13,419 nt of DNA from JAFGRR01 sp964499235. GTDB lineage: Bacteria; Planctomycetota; Phycisphaerae; UBA1845; Fen-1342. The position numbers and the translations under genes were made by a program. Each line of letters begins with the position of its first letter. Position 1 is the first letter of the stretch. Below the pieces are notes generated by a model. That model saw nothing but the letters and a program-made list of their open reading frames with translations. It made no database searches and was not told where the DNA came from. The stretch covers positions 1 through 13,419 of the forward strand of contig CAZCKC010000101.1 of NCBI GenBank assembly GCA_964499235.1, in the 5' to 3' direction. Below, piece by piece: positions 1 through 6,752 of the stretch.

Positions 1-43
1 GCACGGCTGCACGTGTTGCCGCAAGACGATGGCGCGTGCTCAT
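1..43 (-). CDS. 5' end of a gene downstream of the TolC-family gene (partial)
   Basis: On the minus strand, 33 nt past the TolC-family stop codon, an ATG (43-41) is preceded by GAGGAG (56-51) with a 7-nt spacer. That is the same signal and spacing used by several other genes in this window. Fourteen codons are readable before the window edge, giving MSTRHRLAATRAAV. The short gap and shared strand suggest cotranscription with the TolC-family gene. Genes in this position often encode the periplasmic adaptor (HlyD/MFP type) or inner-membrane part of an efflux or secretion system, but 14 residues cannot confirm that. The start is supported by the ribosome-binding site; the function is unknown. 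Confidence 0.55.
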   Translation of the reverse strand, partial: MSTRHRLAATRAAV

Positions 44-76
44 CCACAGACTCCTCAGTCAGCGCGTGAATGGAGT

Positions 77-2014
77 CTACGGCAGCCGCGGCTCGTCGGC
101 CAGGGCGACGTTGTTGTACTCGAGGAGGGTGCCCTTGTCGCGCTCTAGGCGCGCAAGGGCCAGGTTGTAGTCGAGCAACACGCCCAGCAGCGTCAGCCGG
201 TTGTCGGCCAGCTGCTCAACGGCGCTCAGCTCGGTCTCGAGAAAGGCCGGCGAAATCTCCTGTGCCCGGGCCTGCAGCGACCGCAGGTTGCGCTCGCTGG
301 CTTGGACGGCCTCGAACTGCGGCCCGAGCTGGGCATACCGCAGCAGGATGTTGCGGACGGAGGTGTTGACCTCCTGGACGACCGAATCGATGACCTGCTT
401 GAGCAGGACCACGAGGCGGCGTTCCTCGAGGCGGGCCCGGCGGTGGGCGGCTTCCGGGGCGCGGTTGCCGATCGGATAGCTGAAGCTGACACCGACGCTG
501 TAGGAGGCGAAATCACCGCCGGTCGCCTCGTCGAACGAGGCGTCGGCGTTGTTCCCAAGCCCCTCGACGGAGTACTGGAACGACAGGTCGAGCTGCGGCA
601 GGAGCTGGTTCTTGGCCACGAAGGTGGAGATCTGGGCCGCGTCGATCGCCTGGCGGGCCTCCTTGATCTCGCTGCGCCCGTCGAGCGCCGTCCGTACCTC
701 GCGGAACTGGTCGACGGTCACCGGCAACGCGAGCGGGATCGACGTCGGGATAATCTCGATGTTGTCCGACAGCAGCAGCTCGGGATCGTTGATCAGGAAC
801 TTCAGCGTGTCCTCGGCGTCGCGGAGCGTCTTGATCGAGTCCTGCAGCTGCACGAAGCGGCTGTTGAAGCGGGCCCGCGAGTTCTCGATCTCCACCGGCG
901 TCGCGTCGAGCTCCATGCGCTGCACGAGCCCCTCGAAGGTCACCTTGTTCTGCGCGATCGACTCGGCCAGCACGACGACGCGCCGCCGCGCCTGCACCAG
1001 CCGCCAGTAGGCCGTCTCGACGTCGAGCAGCTGGTCGCGGACGTCGCGGGCAAACTGCCAGTAGGAGACATCGCGGTTCGCCCGCGCGATCTCGATCTGC
1101 GCGCGGTTGACCTCGATGCCGAAGCCGCGGAGCAGCGGCTGCCGCACCGAGGCCGTCAGCAAGGACGTGTACAGCGGGTTCGTGCGCGGCGGGACCGCGT
1201 CGTCGTGGATCACGACGCGGTTTAAGGACGAACTGACCTCGGCCACCATGCCGGAGGGCAACAGCTTCCGGATGCCGCCCGAGATGCTGCGAGTCGTGGT
1301 CTGGTCGCCGATGCTCGGACGGTCGATCGGCAGCGACGCTCTGTCCTGGTAGCGCACCGAGCCGTCGAGGAAGAACTCGGCGTCGAACGCCGCTTGCGCC
1401 TCGACCAGCCGGGTGCCCTCGATGGCCGGTTTGTAGGACGACGCGCGGATCGTGTAGTTGTGCTCCAGCGCCCGCTGGATCGCTTCCTCCAGCGTCAGCG
1501 GGTAATCGTTCGAACGGTCGATGTCGCGCAGGTAGCCCAAGGCCACGTCGAGCACGCGCTCGTACGCCGCCACCACCCGGTCCTCGATCGCCTCCTCGCG
1601 AATCACCTCCAGCCGCTGCTTCAGCACTGCCTCGGCCGCGATCGGGTCGGGGATCTCCGACAAGATCGATGCGATCTCCGGCAACTCGCGAGCCTCCGGC
1701 ATCGCCAGTAATGCCCGCCGCGGCGGGAGGTCGGTCAGCCCTTCGGCCGGCTCGATCACCGGCGGCTTTTCGAACTCGTACTCCTGCATCACGAGCCGGG
1801 CGCGCGGTCCCGGAGCCGGTTCGACGGCAGCGTCCTCGGCCAGCCGCTCCTCGTAAGCGACGATGGCCGCGTCAGCTTGCTGCAAATCCTGCTGGCAGCC
1901 GACGTTCGACTGGAAGAGCACCCCGCCACCGACCGCGGCGACGAGCACGAAACCGCACACCCGACCGGAGGAGCCGAGCCGGTCGCGACCGAAGAATCGA
2001 ACGAAGCTGGGCAT
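77..2014 (-). CDS. TolC-family outer-membrane efflux lipoprotein
   Basis: Predicted outer-membrane channel of a tripartite efflux or secretion system. The 645-residue product has a basic N-terminus, a hydrophobic stretch (about residues 19-38) and a lipobox-like SNVGC with Cys40, so it is probably a lipoprotein. Residues 41-170 form an acidic, helical extension not usual in compact TolC proteins. The outer-membrane-efflux repeats start near YPLTLEEAIQRALEHN (171-186) and continue to the end, with long Ala/Arg/Glu/Gln-rich helices such as the QLLDVETAYWRLVQARR region and beta-strand-like segments such as SYSVGVSFSYPIGN. The ATG at 2014 is the first start in the frame; no clear Shine-Dalgarno site precedes it, although a strong promoter lies about 70 nt upstream. 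It is followed by a partial gene on the same strand. The family is clear from composition and repeat architecture; substrate and partners are unknown. Confidence 0.85.
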   Translation of the reverse strand: MPSFVRFFGRDRLGSSGRVCGFVLVAAVGGGVLFQSNVGCQQDLQQADAAIVAYEERLAEDAAVEPAPGPRARLVMQEYEFEKPPVIEPAEGLTDLPPRRALLAMPEARELPEIASILSEIPDPIAAEAVLKQRLEVIREEAIEDRVVAAYERVLDVALGYLRDIDRSNDYPLTLEEAIQRALEHNYTIRASSYKPAIEGTRLVEAQAAFDAEFFLDGSVRYQDRASLPIDRPSIGDQTTTRSISGGIRKLLPSGMVAEVSSSLNRVVIHDDAVPPRTNPLYTSLLTASVRQPLLRGFGIEVNRAQIEIARANRDVSYWQFARDVRDQLLDVETAYWRLVQARRRVVVLAESIAQNKVTFEGLVQRMELDATPVEIENSRARFNSRFVQLQDSIKTLRDAEDTLKFLINDPELLLSDNIEIIPTSIPLALPVTVDQFREVRTALDGRSEIKEARQAIDAAQISTFVAKNQLLPQLDLSFQYSVEGLGNNADASFDEATGGDFASYSVGVSFSYPIGNRAPEAAHRRARLEERRLVVLLKQVIDSVVQEVNTSVRNILLRYAQLGPQFEAVQASERNLRSLQARAQEISPAFLETELSAVEQLADNRLTLLGVLLDYNLALARLERDKGTLLEYNNVALADEPRLP

Positions 2015-2088
2015 TCGGAGGCGCTTTCTGCGTGGTTGGAACCCGCTGCGGAACGACGACAGGCTGCCGTTCGCTATCGCTGGTGCGA

Positions 2089-2117
2089 ATCGTAGGAGGG
2101 GCGATTATCGGTGTCAA
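2089..2117 (-). promoter_or_regulatory. Sigma-70-type promoter for the TolC-family operon
   Basis: On the minus strand a perfect -35 box TTGACA (2117-2112) is separated by 17 nt from a -10 box TACGAT (2094-2089). Transcription would start near 2082 and give a leader of about 68 nt before the ATG at 2014. It is the best match to the housekeeping consensus that I found in the window. Confidence 0.7.
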
Positions 2118-2604
2118 TCAGCCCGAAAACGGCCGCGGCGAGCACAACGTGACCCGCCGTGGCACCGTCACGGCAGGTGTTTGGGCCGCGGCGCGCGCTC
2201 CGCGCAGCAGACATCGTGCCTCGCTCGGTTCGACCAGTCCGAGAAGCATCGCGCTGACTGTTTGCTGCGCTAAATTGCCTGCCAGGCCCGGCGGGAGCCG
2301 GGATAAAAAGAGGGCCGGTGGTCGGGACGTGCGGGGGGGGACACGTTCACCGACAACACCGGCCCAAGTTTATGATCGGCCTGCAGGGGAAATGTACGAT
2401 TGGTTTCCCGCTACAGCAACTACCTGGATAGTAGTGAATCGCAACCCACTGCCGACGGAATCGGCTCAGGTTACGCGCCGTTCAGCGGCGTCACCTTGCT
2501 CCTGGCCGCGTCCAGGCCGGCCACGCCTCCCGCGTAGCCGGTTGTACGATCACAAGTGGCTCAGCCAGGCTGTCGTGCCACGGAGTCGACCGCCCGGCGT
2601 TGGA
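2118..2604. other. Long spacer between the TolC promoter and tRNA-Gln
   Basis: No convincing gene of normal size lies here. The long plus-strand reading frame crossing it has arginine/proline-rich composition typical of GC-rich shadow frames and runs into the tRNA. A 6-bp hairpin (CCCGGC-GGGA-GCCGGG) followed by ATAAAAAG lies around 2286-2310 but has no U-tract on either side that would make it a terminator. A -10-like TATGAT (2371-2376) and a short candidate ORF (2400-2537) are the only other signals seen. Confidence 0.5.
2400..2537 (+). CDS. Possible 45-codon small protein (TTG start), doubtful
   Basis: A TTG at 2400 is preceded by AGGGGA (2385-2390) with a 9-nt spacer and opens 45 codons ending at TAG (2535-2537). 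The peptide has a hydrophilic first half (RYSNYLDSSESQPTADG) and a short apolar second half (SGVTLLLAASRPA). A -10-like TATGAT lies just upstream at 2371-2376, with a weak -35-like TTCACC at 2346-2351. Codon usage is only moderately GC3-biased and I recognise no family. It could be a small protein, a decayed remnant or chance. Confidence 0.15.
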   Translation: MVSRYSNYLDSSESQPTADGIGSGYAPFSGVTLLLAASRPATPPA

Positions 2605-2675
2605 CTGGGGATAGAGGATTCGAACCTCTACTAACTGATCCAGAGTCAGTCGTGCTACCGTTACACTAATCCCCA
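2605..2675 (-). tRNA. tRNA-Gln (anticodon CUG)
   Basis: The minus strand folds into a complete 71-nt cloverleaf. The acceptor stem is TGGGGAT/ATCCCCA, the D stem GTGT/GCAC, the anticodon stem ACTGA/TCAGT with loop CTCTGGA (anticodon CTG), and the T arm AGAGG-TTCGAAT-CCTCT. A U at the 5' end and discriminator G (position 2605) match bacterial glutamine tRNAs. The 3' CCA is not encoded and must be added by a nucleotidyltransferase. A promoter sits immediately upstream (2691-2718). Confidence 0.95.
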
Positions 2676-2690
2676 CTGGCCTCTTTGTGG

Positions 2691-2718
2691 AGTCTACGGC
2701 TTCGGGGAACGGGGTCAA
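2691..2718 (-). promoter_or_regulatory. Promoter of tRNA-Gln
   Basis: On the minus strand -35 TTGACC (2718-2713) and -10 TAGACT (2696-2691) are separated by 16 nt. The predicted start near 2684 leaves a leader of about 9 nt before the mature tRNA 5' end, which RNase P would remove. Confidence 0.65.
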
Positions 2719-2839
2719 CACCCGCGGGACCTGGAATCGCTCCGCCCCGGTGAACCCCTGGGGGGCTTTTCCTGGACAGCCGGGGCGCCCAGCCGCAAAC
2801 GCGCACGCCTCCCCGGCGAGCTGGGCGGCGGGACCTTGC

Positions 2840-2868
2840 TTGCAGTGGTCGCAGCGTGTCGCTAGCCT
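2840..2868 (+). promoter_or_regulatory. Weak candidate promoter for the BFN-domain gene
   Basis: TTGCAG (2840-2845) and TAGCCT (2863-2868) are spaced by 17 nt, about 45 nt before the ATG at 2914. Each box matches the consensus in only three of six positions, so this is a position-based suggestion. Confidence 0.25.
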
Positions 2869-2913
2869 CCCGAGTTGAAGAGCACCCTTCGGAAAACTGC
2901 GGAAGGTCGCGCC

Positions 2914-3309
2914 ATGGAAGTGCGGGTAGATCTGGCGACGATCGTGATCTCCGAAACACGCGACCATCAGCTCATCGTGCTTCGCGAGAGAAACGGCGTG
3001 CGGACCCTCCCGATCGTCATCGGGCTTACCGAGGCCCTGGCGATCGACCGGCGGGTCAAGGGCGTCCAGCTCGCCCGACCGATGACCCACGACCTGCTCG
3101 CCAACCTGATCGAGCACCTCTCGGCCGAGCTCGAGAAGATCGTTATCAATGACCTCCAGGACAGCACCTTCTACGCCAAGCTGGTGGTGCGGCACAACGG
3201 CGCGCTGCTCGAAATCGACAGCCGGCCTTCCGATGCGATCGCCCTCGGCGTCGCGACGGAGGTGCCAATCTACGTCGAAGACCACGTCCTCGACGAGGTC
3301 GCGCCCTGA
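2914..3309 (+). CDS. DUF151 / bifunctional nuclease (BFN) domain protein
   Basis: A 131-residue protein that is essentially one BFN/DUF151 domain. Recognisable family blocks in order are MEVRVDLATIVISE at the N-terminus, RTLPIVIGLTEALAIDRR (about residues 31-48), GVQLARPMTHDLLANLI, IVINDLQDSTFYAKLVV and IDSRPSDAIALGVATEVPIY near the C-terminus. Plant members have been reported as bifunctional nucleases; the role of stand-alone bacterial members is not settled, so nuclease activity here is only a family-level guess. The ATG at 2914 is chosen over an upstream in-frame TTG (2875) because GGAAGG (2901-2906) lies 7 nt before it and the family N-terminus starts at MEV. There is no signal peptide, so it is cytoplasmic. 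It precedes araB on the same strand with a 97-nt gap holding a hairpin. Confidence 0.9.
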   Translation: MEVRVDLATIVISETRDHQLIVLRERNGVRTLPIVIGLTEALAIDRRVKGVQLARPMTHDLLANLIEHLSAELEKIVINDLQDSTFYAKLVVRHNGALLEIDSRPSDAIALGVATEVPIYVEDHVLDEVAP

Positions 3310-3332
3310 CCCGAAACGCGTTACACCACGCC

Positions 3333-3354
3333 GGCGGCCCGCGGTGAGGCCGCC
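3333..3354 (+). terminator. GC-rich hairpin after the BFN-domain gene, possible terminator
   Basis: GGCGGCC (3333-3339) pairs with GGCCGCC (3348-3354) across an 8-nt loop, 24 nt after the stop codon. No U-tract follows, so termination is uncertain; it could be an attenuating or RNA-stabilising stem instead. Confidence 0.3.
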
Positions 3355-3406
3355 GCGTGCGATCGGTCCAACCCGCTGACACGCCCGATACCAGGAGAGC
3401 CTGCGC

Positions 3407-5083
3407 GTGGCCAAGAGCACTTCGTTCGCCCTGGGACTCGACCTCGGAACCAGCTCCGCCCGGGCACTGATCGTCGACACCAAGACCGGCCGGGAGATCG
3501 CCCAAGGCGTGGGCGGCTTCCCCACGGGACGCGACGGCATCGTCACCGACCCCCGCGATCCCAACCTCGCCCGCCAGCATCCCGGCGACTACGAAAAGGC
3601 AGCCGCGACAGCCATCCGCGCCGCCCTCAAGGCAGCCCGGGCCAAGCGCGGCTTCCAGGCCGACGCGATCGTCGGGATCGGCGTCGACACGACCGCCAGC
3701 ACACCCATCCCCGTCGACGCCGAATGCCGGCCGCTCACCGCGCAAAAGCGCTTCGCAACCAATCCCCACGCGATGGCCTGGCTGTGGAAGGACCACACCA
3801 GCGCGGCCGAGGCGGCGGAGATCACCTCGCTGGCGGCAAAGCACCTGCCTGAAGCCCTCGAGGCGTGCGGCGGCGTGTACAGCAGCGAGTGGTTCTGGTC
3901 GAAGATCCTGCACTGCCGCCGCACCGCGCCGCAGGTGTTCAAGGCCGCGGCTTCCTGGCTCGAGCAATGCGACTACATCGTGGCCATGCTGTGCGGTCTG
4001 GGCGACCCACAGGCCGTCCCGCGGAGTGTCTGCGCCGCCGGCCACAAGGCGATGTTCCTCCCCGGGCCAGGGCTGCCGCCCAAATCGTTCCTGAAACGGC
4101 TCGACCCGGAGCTCGCGGCGCTGCGCGATCGGCTGTACGACGACGCCCACGCCGCCGACCAGGTCGGCGGGACGCTGTCGGCCGGCTGGGCCCGAAAGCT
4201 CGGGCTGCCCGCGGGCATCCCGGTCGCGGTCGGCGCCATCGACGCCCACCTCGGCGCGGTCGGCGCGGGCATTCGGCCGGGAACGCTGGTCAAGATCCTC
4301 GGCACCAGCGTCTGCGACATGCTGATCACGCCGAAGGACGGGCGGCGACCCGAGATCCCCGGACTGTGCGGGGTCGTCGATGGCTCCGTCGTGCCGGGCT
4401 ACTACGGGATCGAGGCCGGCCAACCCGCCGTCGGCGACATCTTCAACTGGTGGGTCGCCAACTTTGACCACCGGCGAAACGCCCACGCGGCGCTGACGAC
4501 GGCCGCGAGCGAGCTGGCGCCGGGCGAGAGCGGCCTGCTGGCGCTGGACTGGAACAACGGCAACCGCTCCGTGCTCGTGGACGTGCGCCTCACCGGCCTG
4601 CTGCTCGGCCAGACGCTGCAAACGCAGCCGGCGGAGGTGTACCGGGCGCTGATCGAGGCCACGGCATTCGGGGCCCGCAAGATCATGGAGCGGATGGAAG
4701 CGATCGGGGCCGAGGTCCGGACCGTCATCAACTGCGGCGGGATCGCTGATAAAAACCCACTCCTGATGCAGATTTACGCGGACGTGACCGGGCGGCCGAT
4801 GAAGCTCTCGCGCTCGGACCAGACCTGCGCGCTGGGGGCGGCCATCTGCGGAGCGGTCGTCGGACGGGCGCATACCTCGCTCGAGCGGGCCCAGCGGGCG
4901 ATGACCGGGACGCAGACGAAGGTCTACAAACCGAAGCCGCGGCACCGGGCGGTTTACGATCGCCTCTACGCGCTGTATAGCAGCTTACACGATGCGTTCG
5001 GCGGGGTGGACCGGTCCGCGGATCTCGGCCGGGTCATGAAGGAGCTGATCGACATCCGCGATCAGGCCCGTCGCGGTCGCTAG
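3407..5083 (+). CDS. araB: Ribulokinase (FGGY carbohydrate kinase)
   Basis: Predicted to phosphorylate L-ribulose with ATP to L-ribulose 5-phosphate in L-arabinose breakdown; cytoplasmic. The 558 residues match the usual length of AraB. The FGGY N-terminal phosphate loop is seen as LGLDLGTSSARALIVD (9-24), followed by GIGVDTTASTPIPVD (about 90-104), YSSEWFWSKILHC, and in the second domain GTLVKILGTSVCDM, GIEAGQPAVGDIFNW, LDWNNGNRSV, INCGGIADKNPLLMQIYADV and QTCALGAAICGAVVG. The WNNGNR and GQPAVGDIF blocks favour ribulokinase over xylulokinase or glycerol kinase. Translation starts at GTG 3407, with AGGAGAG (3393-3399) 7 nt upstream. No araA or araD is visible nearby, so the pathway partners must be elsewhere. 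The next gene begins 33 nt after the stop and is probably cotranscribed. Confidence 0.9.
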   Translation: MAKSTSFALGLDLGTSSARALIVDTKTGREIAQGVGGFPTGRDGIVTDPRDPNLARQHPGDYEKAAATAIRAALKAARAKRGFQADAIVGIGVDTTASTPIPVDAECRPLTAQKRFATNPHAMAWLWKDHTSAAEAAEITSLAAKHLPEALEACGGVYSSEWFWSKILHCRRTAPQVFKAAASWLEQCDYIVAMLCGLGDPQAVPRSVCAAGHKAMFLPGPGLPPKSFLKRLDPELAALRDRLYDDAHAADQVGGTLSAGWARKLGLPAGIPVAVGAIDAHLGAVGAGIRPGTLVKILGTSVCDMLITPKDGRRPEIPGLCGVVDGSVVPGYYGIEAGQPAVGDIFNWWVANFDHRRNAHAALTTAASELAPGESGLLALDWNNGNRSVLVDVRLTGLLLGQTLQTQPAEVYRALIEATAFGARKIMERMEAIGAEVRTVINCGGIADKNPLLMQIYADVTGRPMKLSRSDQTCALGAAICGAVVGRAHTSLERAQRAMTGTQTKVYKPKPRHRAVYDRLYALYSSLHDAFGGVDRSADLGRVMKELIDIRDQARRGR

Positions 5084-5116
5084 GATTGCCCGTCGCTTGC
5101 CCTGAGGAGTCATTCG

Positions 5117-5986
5117 ATCACGGTTACGAATCGTTCAGATCGTTCGCAACGGTTTGTCGGGCTGCTGGTTTGGCTGGCGGCCGGTACGTTGCTCAGCCTG
5201 ATGAGCGGCTGCCAGGTCGCGCCCCGGCTCAGCTCGGACGAGCGCGGGGCGGCGAACGGGAAGACGTTCTACCTCGGCGGTGCGGGCCCGATCGGCAACG
5301 TGACGGGCGTCCGCAGCGTCCCCGCGGGCCTCCGCCGGGGTGGCTACCGCGGGGCGATCGAAGTGTTCGGCTGGCAGAGTGTGCTGGGCGGCACGCTGCG
5401 CGACCAGATGGACGCGCGGCGAAACCACGAAGCAGCGCAGCGGCTGGCGAATCGGATCATTAACTACCTCGACGCGTACCCGGGCAACCGGGTGAACCTG
5501 ATCGGGCTCTCGGCGGGCACGGGGATCATCACCTGGGCACTCGAGAACCTGCCCGAGGAGTACCGCGTCGGGCAGGTGGTCTACTTCGGCAGCAGCCTCT
5601 CGCGGGATTACGACCTGACGCGGATGTTCCGGGGCGTCGACGGCGTGCTCTGGAACTTCTACTCGACCAACGACCCGATCCTGAAGTACGGCGTACCGCT
5701 CACGGGCTCGGTCGACCGCAAGTTCGCCGGCGAGAACCTCGCGGGCCTGCACGGCTTCGCCCCACCCGCCGAGGCTGACGAAACGACGCAGGCGCTCTAC
5801 CGCCGCCACCTGCGAAACATGCCCTGGCAGCCTGAATACGCTGAATACGGCTACCATGGGCAGCACACGGACGGGGTAAACGCCGATTTTGTCGCGTCTA
5901 TCGTGACCGTCCTTATCGACCCCGCCGACGCGCCCAGCGCGGCCTTGCCGCGCGCCGTCGTCGGCGCAACCCCCGCCGACGAATAA
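5117..5986 (+). CDS. Lipoprotein with alpha/beta-hydrolase fold, apparent ATC start
   Basis: Probably an outer-surface or periplasmic serine hydrolase. With the ATC start it has 289 residues: a charged N-terminus, the hydrophobic stretch RFVGLLVWLAAGTLLSL, then lipobox LMSGC with Cys32. The nucleophile elbow is GLSAG (Ser132). Asp186 in YSTNDPI and His250 in HGQHTDG are plausible triad partners. The first ATG or TTG in the frame (TTG 5189) leaves only eight residues before the lipobox Cys, too short for a signal peptide. The only upstream ribosome-binding site in a useful place, GAGGAG (5104-5109), sits exactly 7 nt before ATC 5117, and the frame is open back to the araB stop. The alternative CTG at 5102 overlaps that site. 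Downstream of araB by 33 nt. Substrate unknown; the fold is fairly certain, the start less so. Confidence 0.7.
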   Translation: MTVTNRSDRSQRFVGLLVWLAAGTLLSLMSGCQVAPRLSSDERGAANGKTFYLGGAGPIGNVTGVRSVPAGLRRGGYRGAIEVFGWQSVLGGTLRDQMDARRNHEAAQRLANRIINYLDAYPGNRVNLIGLSAGTGIITWALENLPEEYRVGQVVYFGSSLSRDYDLTRMFRGVDGVLWNFYSTNDPILKYGVPLTGSVDRKFAGENLAGLHGFAPPAEADETTQALYRRHLRNMPWQPEYAEYGYHGQHTDGVNADFVASIVTVLIDPADAPSAALPRAVVGATPADE

Positions 5987-6052
5987 TCTACGTCTCGCGT
6001 AGCTCGTAGCCTGAAAAAATGCTGAGTTCGCAAAATCGCCCCCCCGGGGGGC

Positions 6053-6080
6053 TTGCCTACCGCGTTATTCGGCGTAAAAT
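6053..6080 (+). promoter_or_regulatory. Candidate promoter for the small RHH-like gene
   Basis: TTGCCT (6053-6058) and TAAAAT (6075-6080) are spaced by 16 nt in a locally AT-richer stretch that stands out from the GC-rich surroundings. The predicted start near 6087 gives a leader of about 68 nt before the ATG at 6155. Confidence 0.5.
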
Positions 6081-6154
6081 GGGATTTTGTAGGAATTTGT
6101 AAGATTAGGACAGGCCTGCAACTACTTTGGGGCAACTTTAGCTGGGAGGAAAAC

Positions 6155-6508
6155 ATGAGTCAATGGCAACCCGTCGGTATCGAACTGCCCCCTGGGTGGA
6201 AAGACGGTGTCGCGGAGGCGGCCAAGGAGACCGGCTGCCCGATGCGGTACGTGTGGATGGCCGCTATCGACGGCCTGCTGTCGATGGATCCGGCCGAGAT
6301 CGAGCGCCGCGTCATCGCCTACGAGATGATGGCCCGCAAGGACTTCGACGCCCTGGCCAAGACCAAGCCCGGACACTGCGCCGGCATGGTCTCGGATTGG
6401 GCCGCCGACTTCGCCGCCTCGATGAACCAGGGTCTGCCCGGCCCCAGCGGCGCCAGCCGCCGCCCGGCCGGCGGCCGCCGCAAGAAGGCCGGCGCCAAGA
6501 AGGGCTAG
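6155..6508 (+). CDS. Small ribbon-helix-helix-like protein with basic tail
   Basis: A 117-residue protein of unknown function. The ATG at 6155 is preceded by GGGAGGA (6144-6150) with a 4-nt spacer. Residues 6-45 follow the ribbon-helix-helix pattern: a strand PVGIELPPGW, a first helix KDGVAEAAKETG, a turn CPMR, then a second helix YVWMAAIDGLLSM. Residues 46-90 are helical and contain HCAG, and residues 98-117 form a Gly/Arg/Lys-rich tail ending KKAGAKKG. Taken together this suggests a DNA-binding protein, by analogy to Arc/CopG-type regulators; that is an inference from pattern, not a recognised family. It has its own promoter and no partner gene overlapping or abutting it, so a toxin-antitoxin pair is not supported. 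Confidence 0.75.
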   Translation: MSQWQPVGIELPPGWKDGVAEAAKETGCPMRYVWMAAIDGLLSMDPAEIERRVIAYEMMARKDFDALAKTKPGHCAGMVSDWAADFAASMNQGLPGPSGASRRPAGGRRKKAGAKKG

Positions 6509-6752
6509 CCGGCGCCGCGTCGCCGGCGCGGCCGCGCCGTCTCTGAACGCGGGTGATGCACCAGCGTTGTTGTGACCAGCAGGTCCATCACCGGCATGTA
6601 ATCGGTTCGCGCTCCCGTGACCGACAGAGCCTGCGCGCCGCGCCGCTACGCGATTGCAACTCACCTGACACACCGCCGCGGGTCTGAGCCCCTGCGGCAC
6701 GCCGAGCACGGGAACTTTACGCGGGGGGATCATTTACTTGAGGAGCCTGAGT

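Noticed and set aside
71..2700. 13-nt repeat TGGAGTCTACGGC at 71-83 and 2688-2700
   Set aside because: About one such match is expected by chance in a window this size. The second copy is part of the tRNA-Gln promoter; the first has no matching -35 box.
2491..3564. 357-codon minus-strand frame opposite the BFN-domain gene
   Set aside because: It crosses tRNA-Gln and is antisense to the clearly conserved BFN domain; no recognisable domain or ribosome-binding site.
3146..4945. 599-codon minus-strand frame opposite araB
   Set aside because: Arg/Gly/Asp-rich composition typical of the antisense of a GC-rich gene; the plus strand encodes a full-length ribulokinase.
6509..6560. GC-rich hairpin after the RHH-like gene as a terminator
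   Set aside because: A 6-bp GCCGCG/CGCGGC stem can form, but there is no U-tract and many alternative pairings exist in this repeat-like GC stretch.
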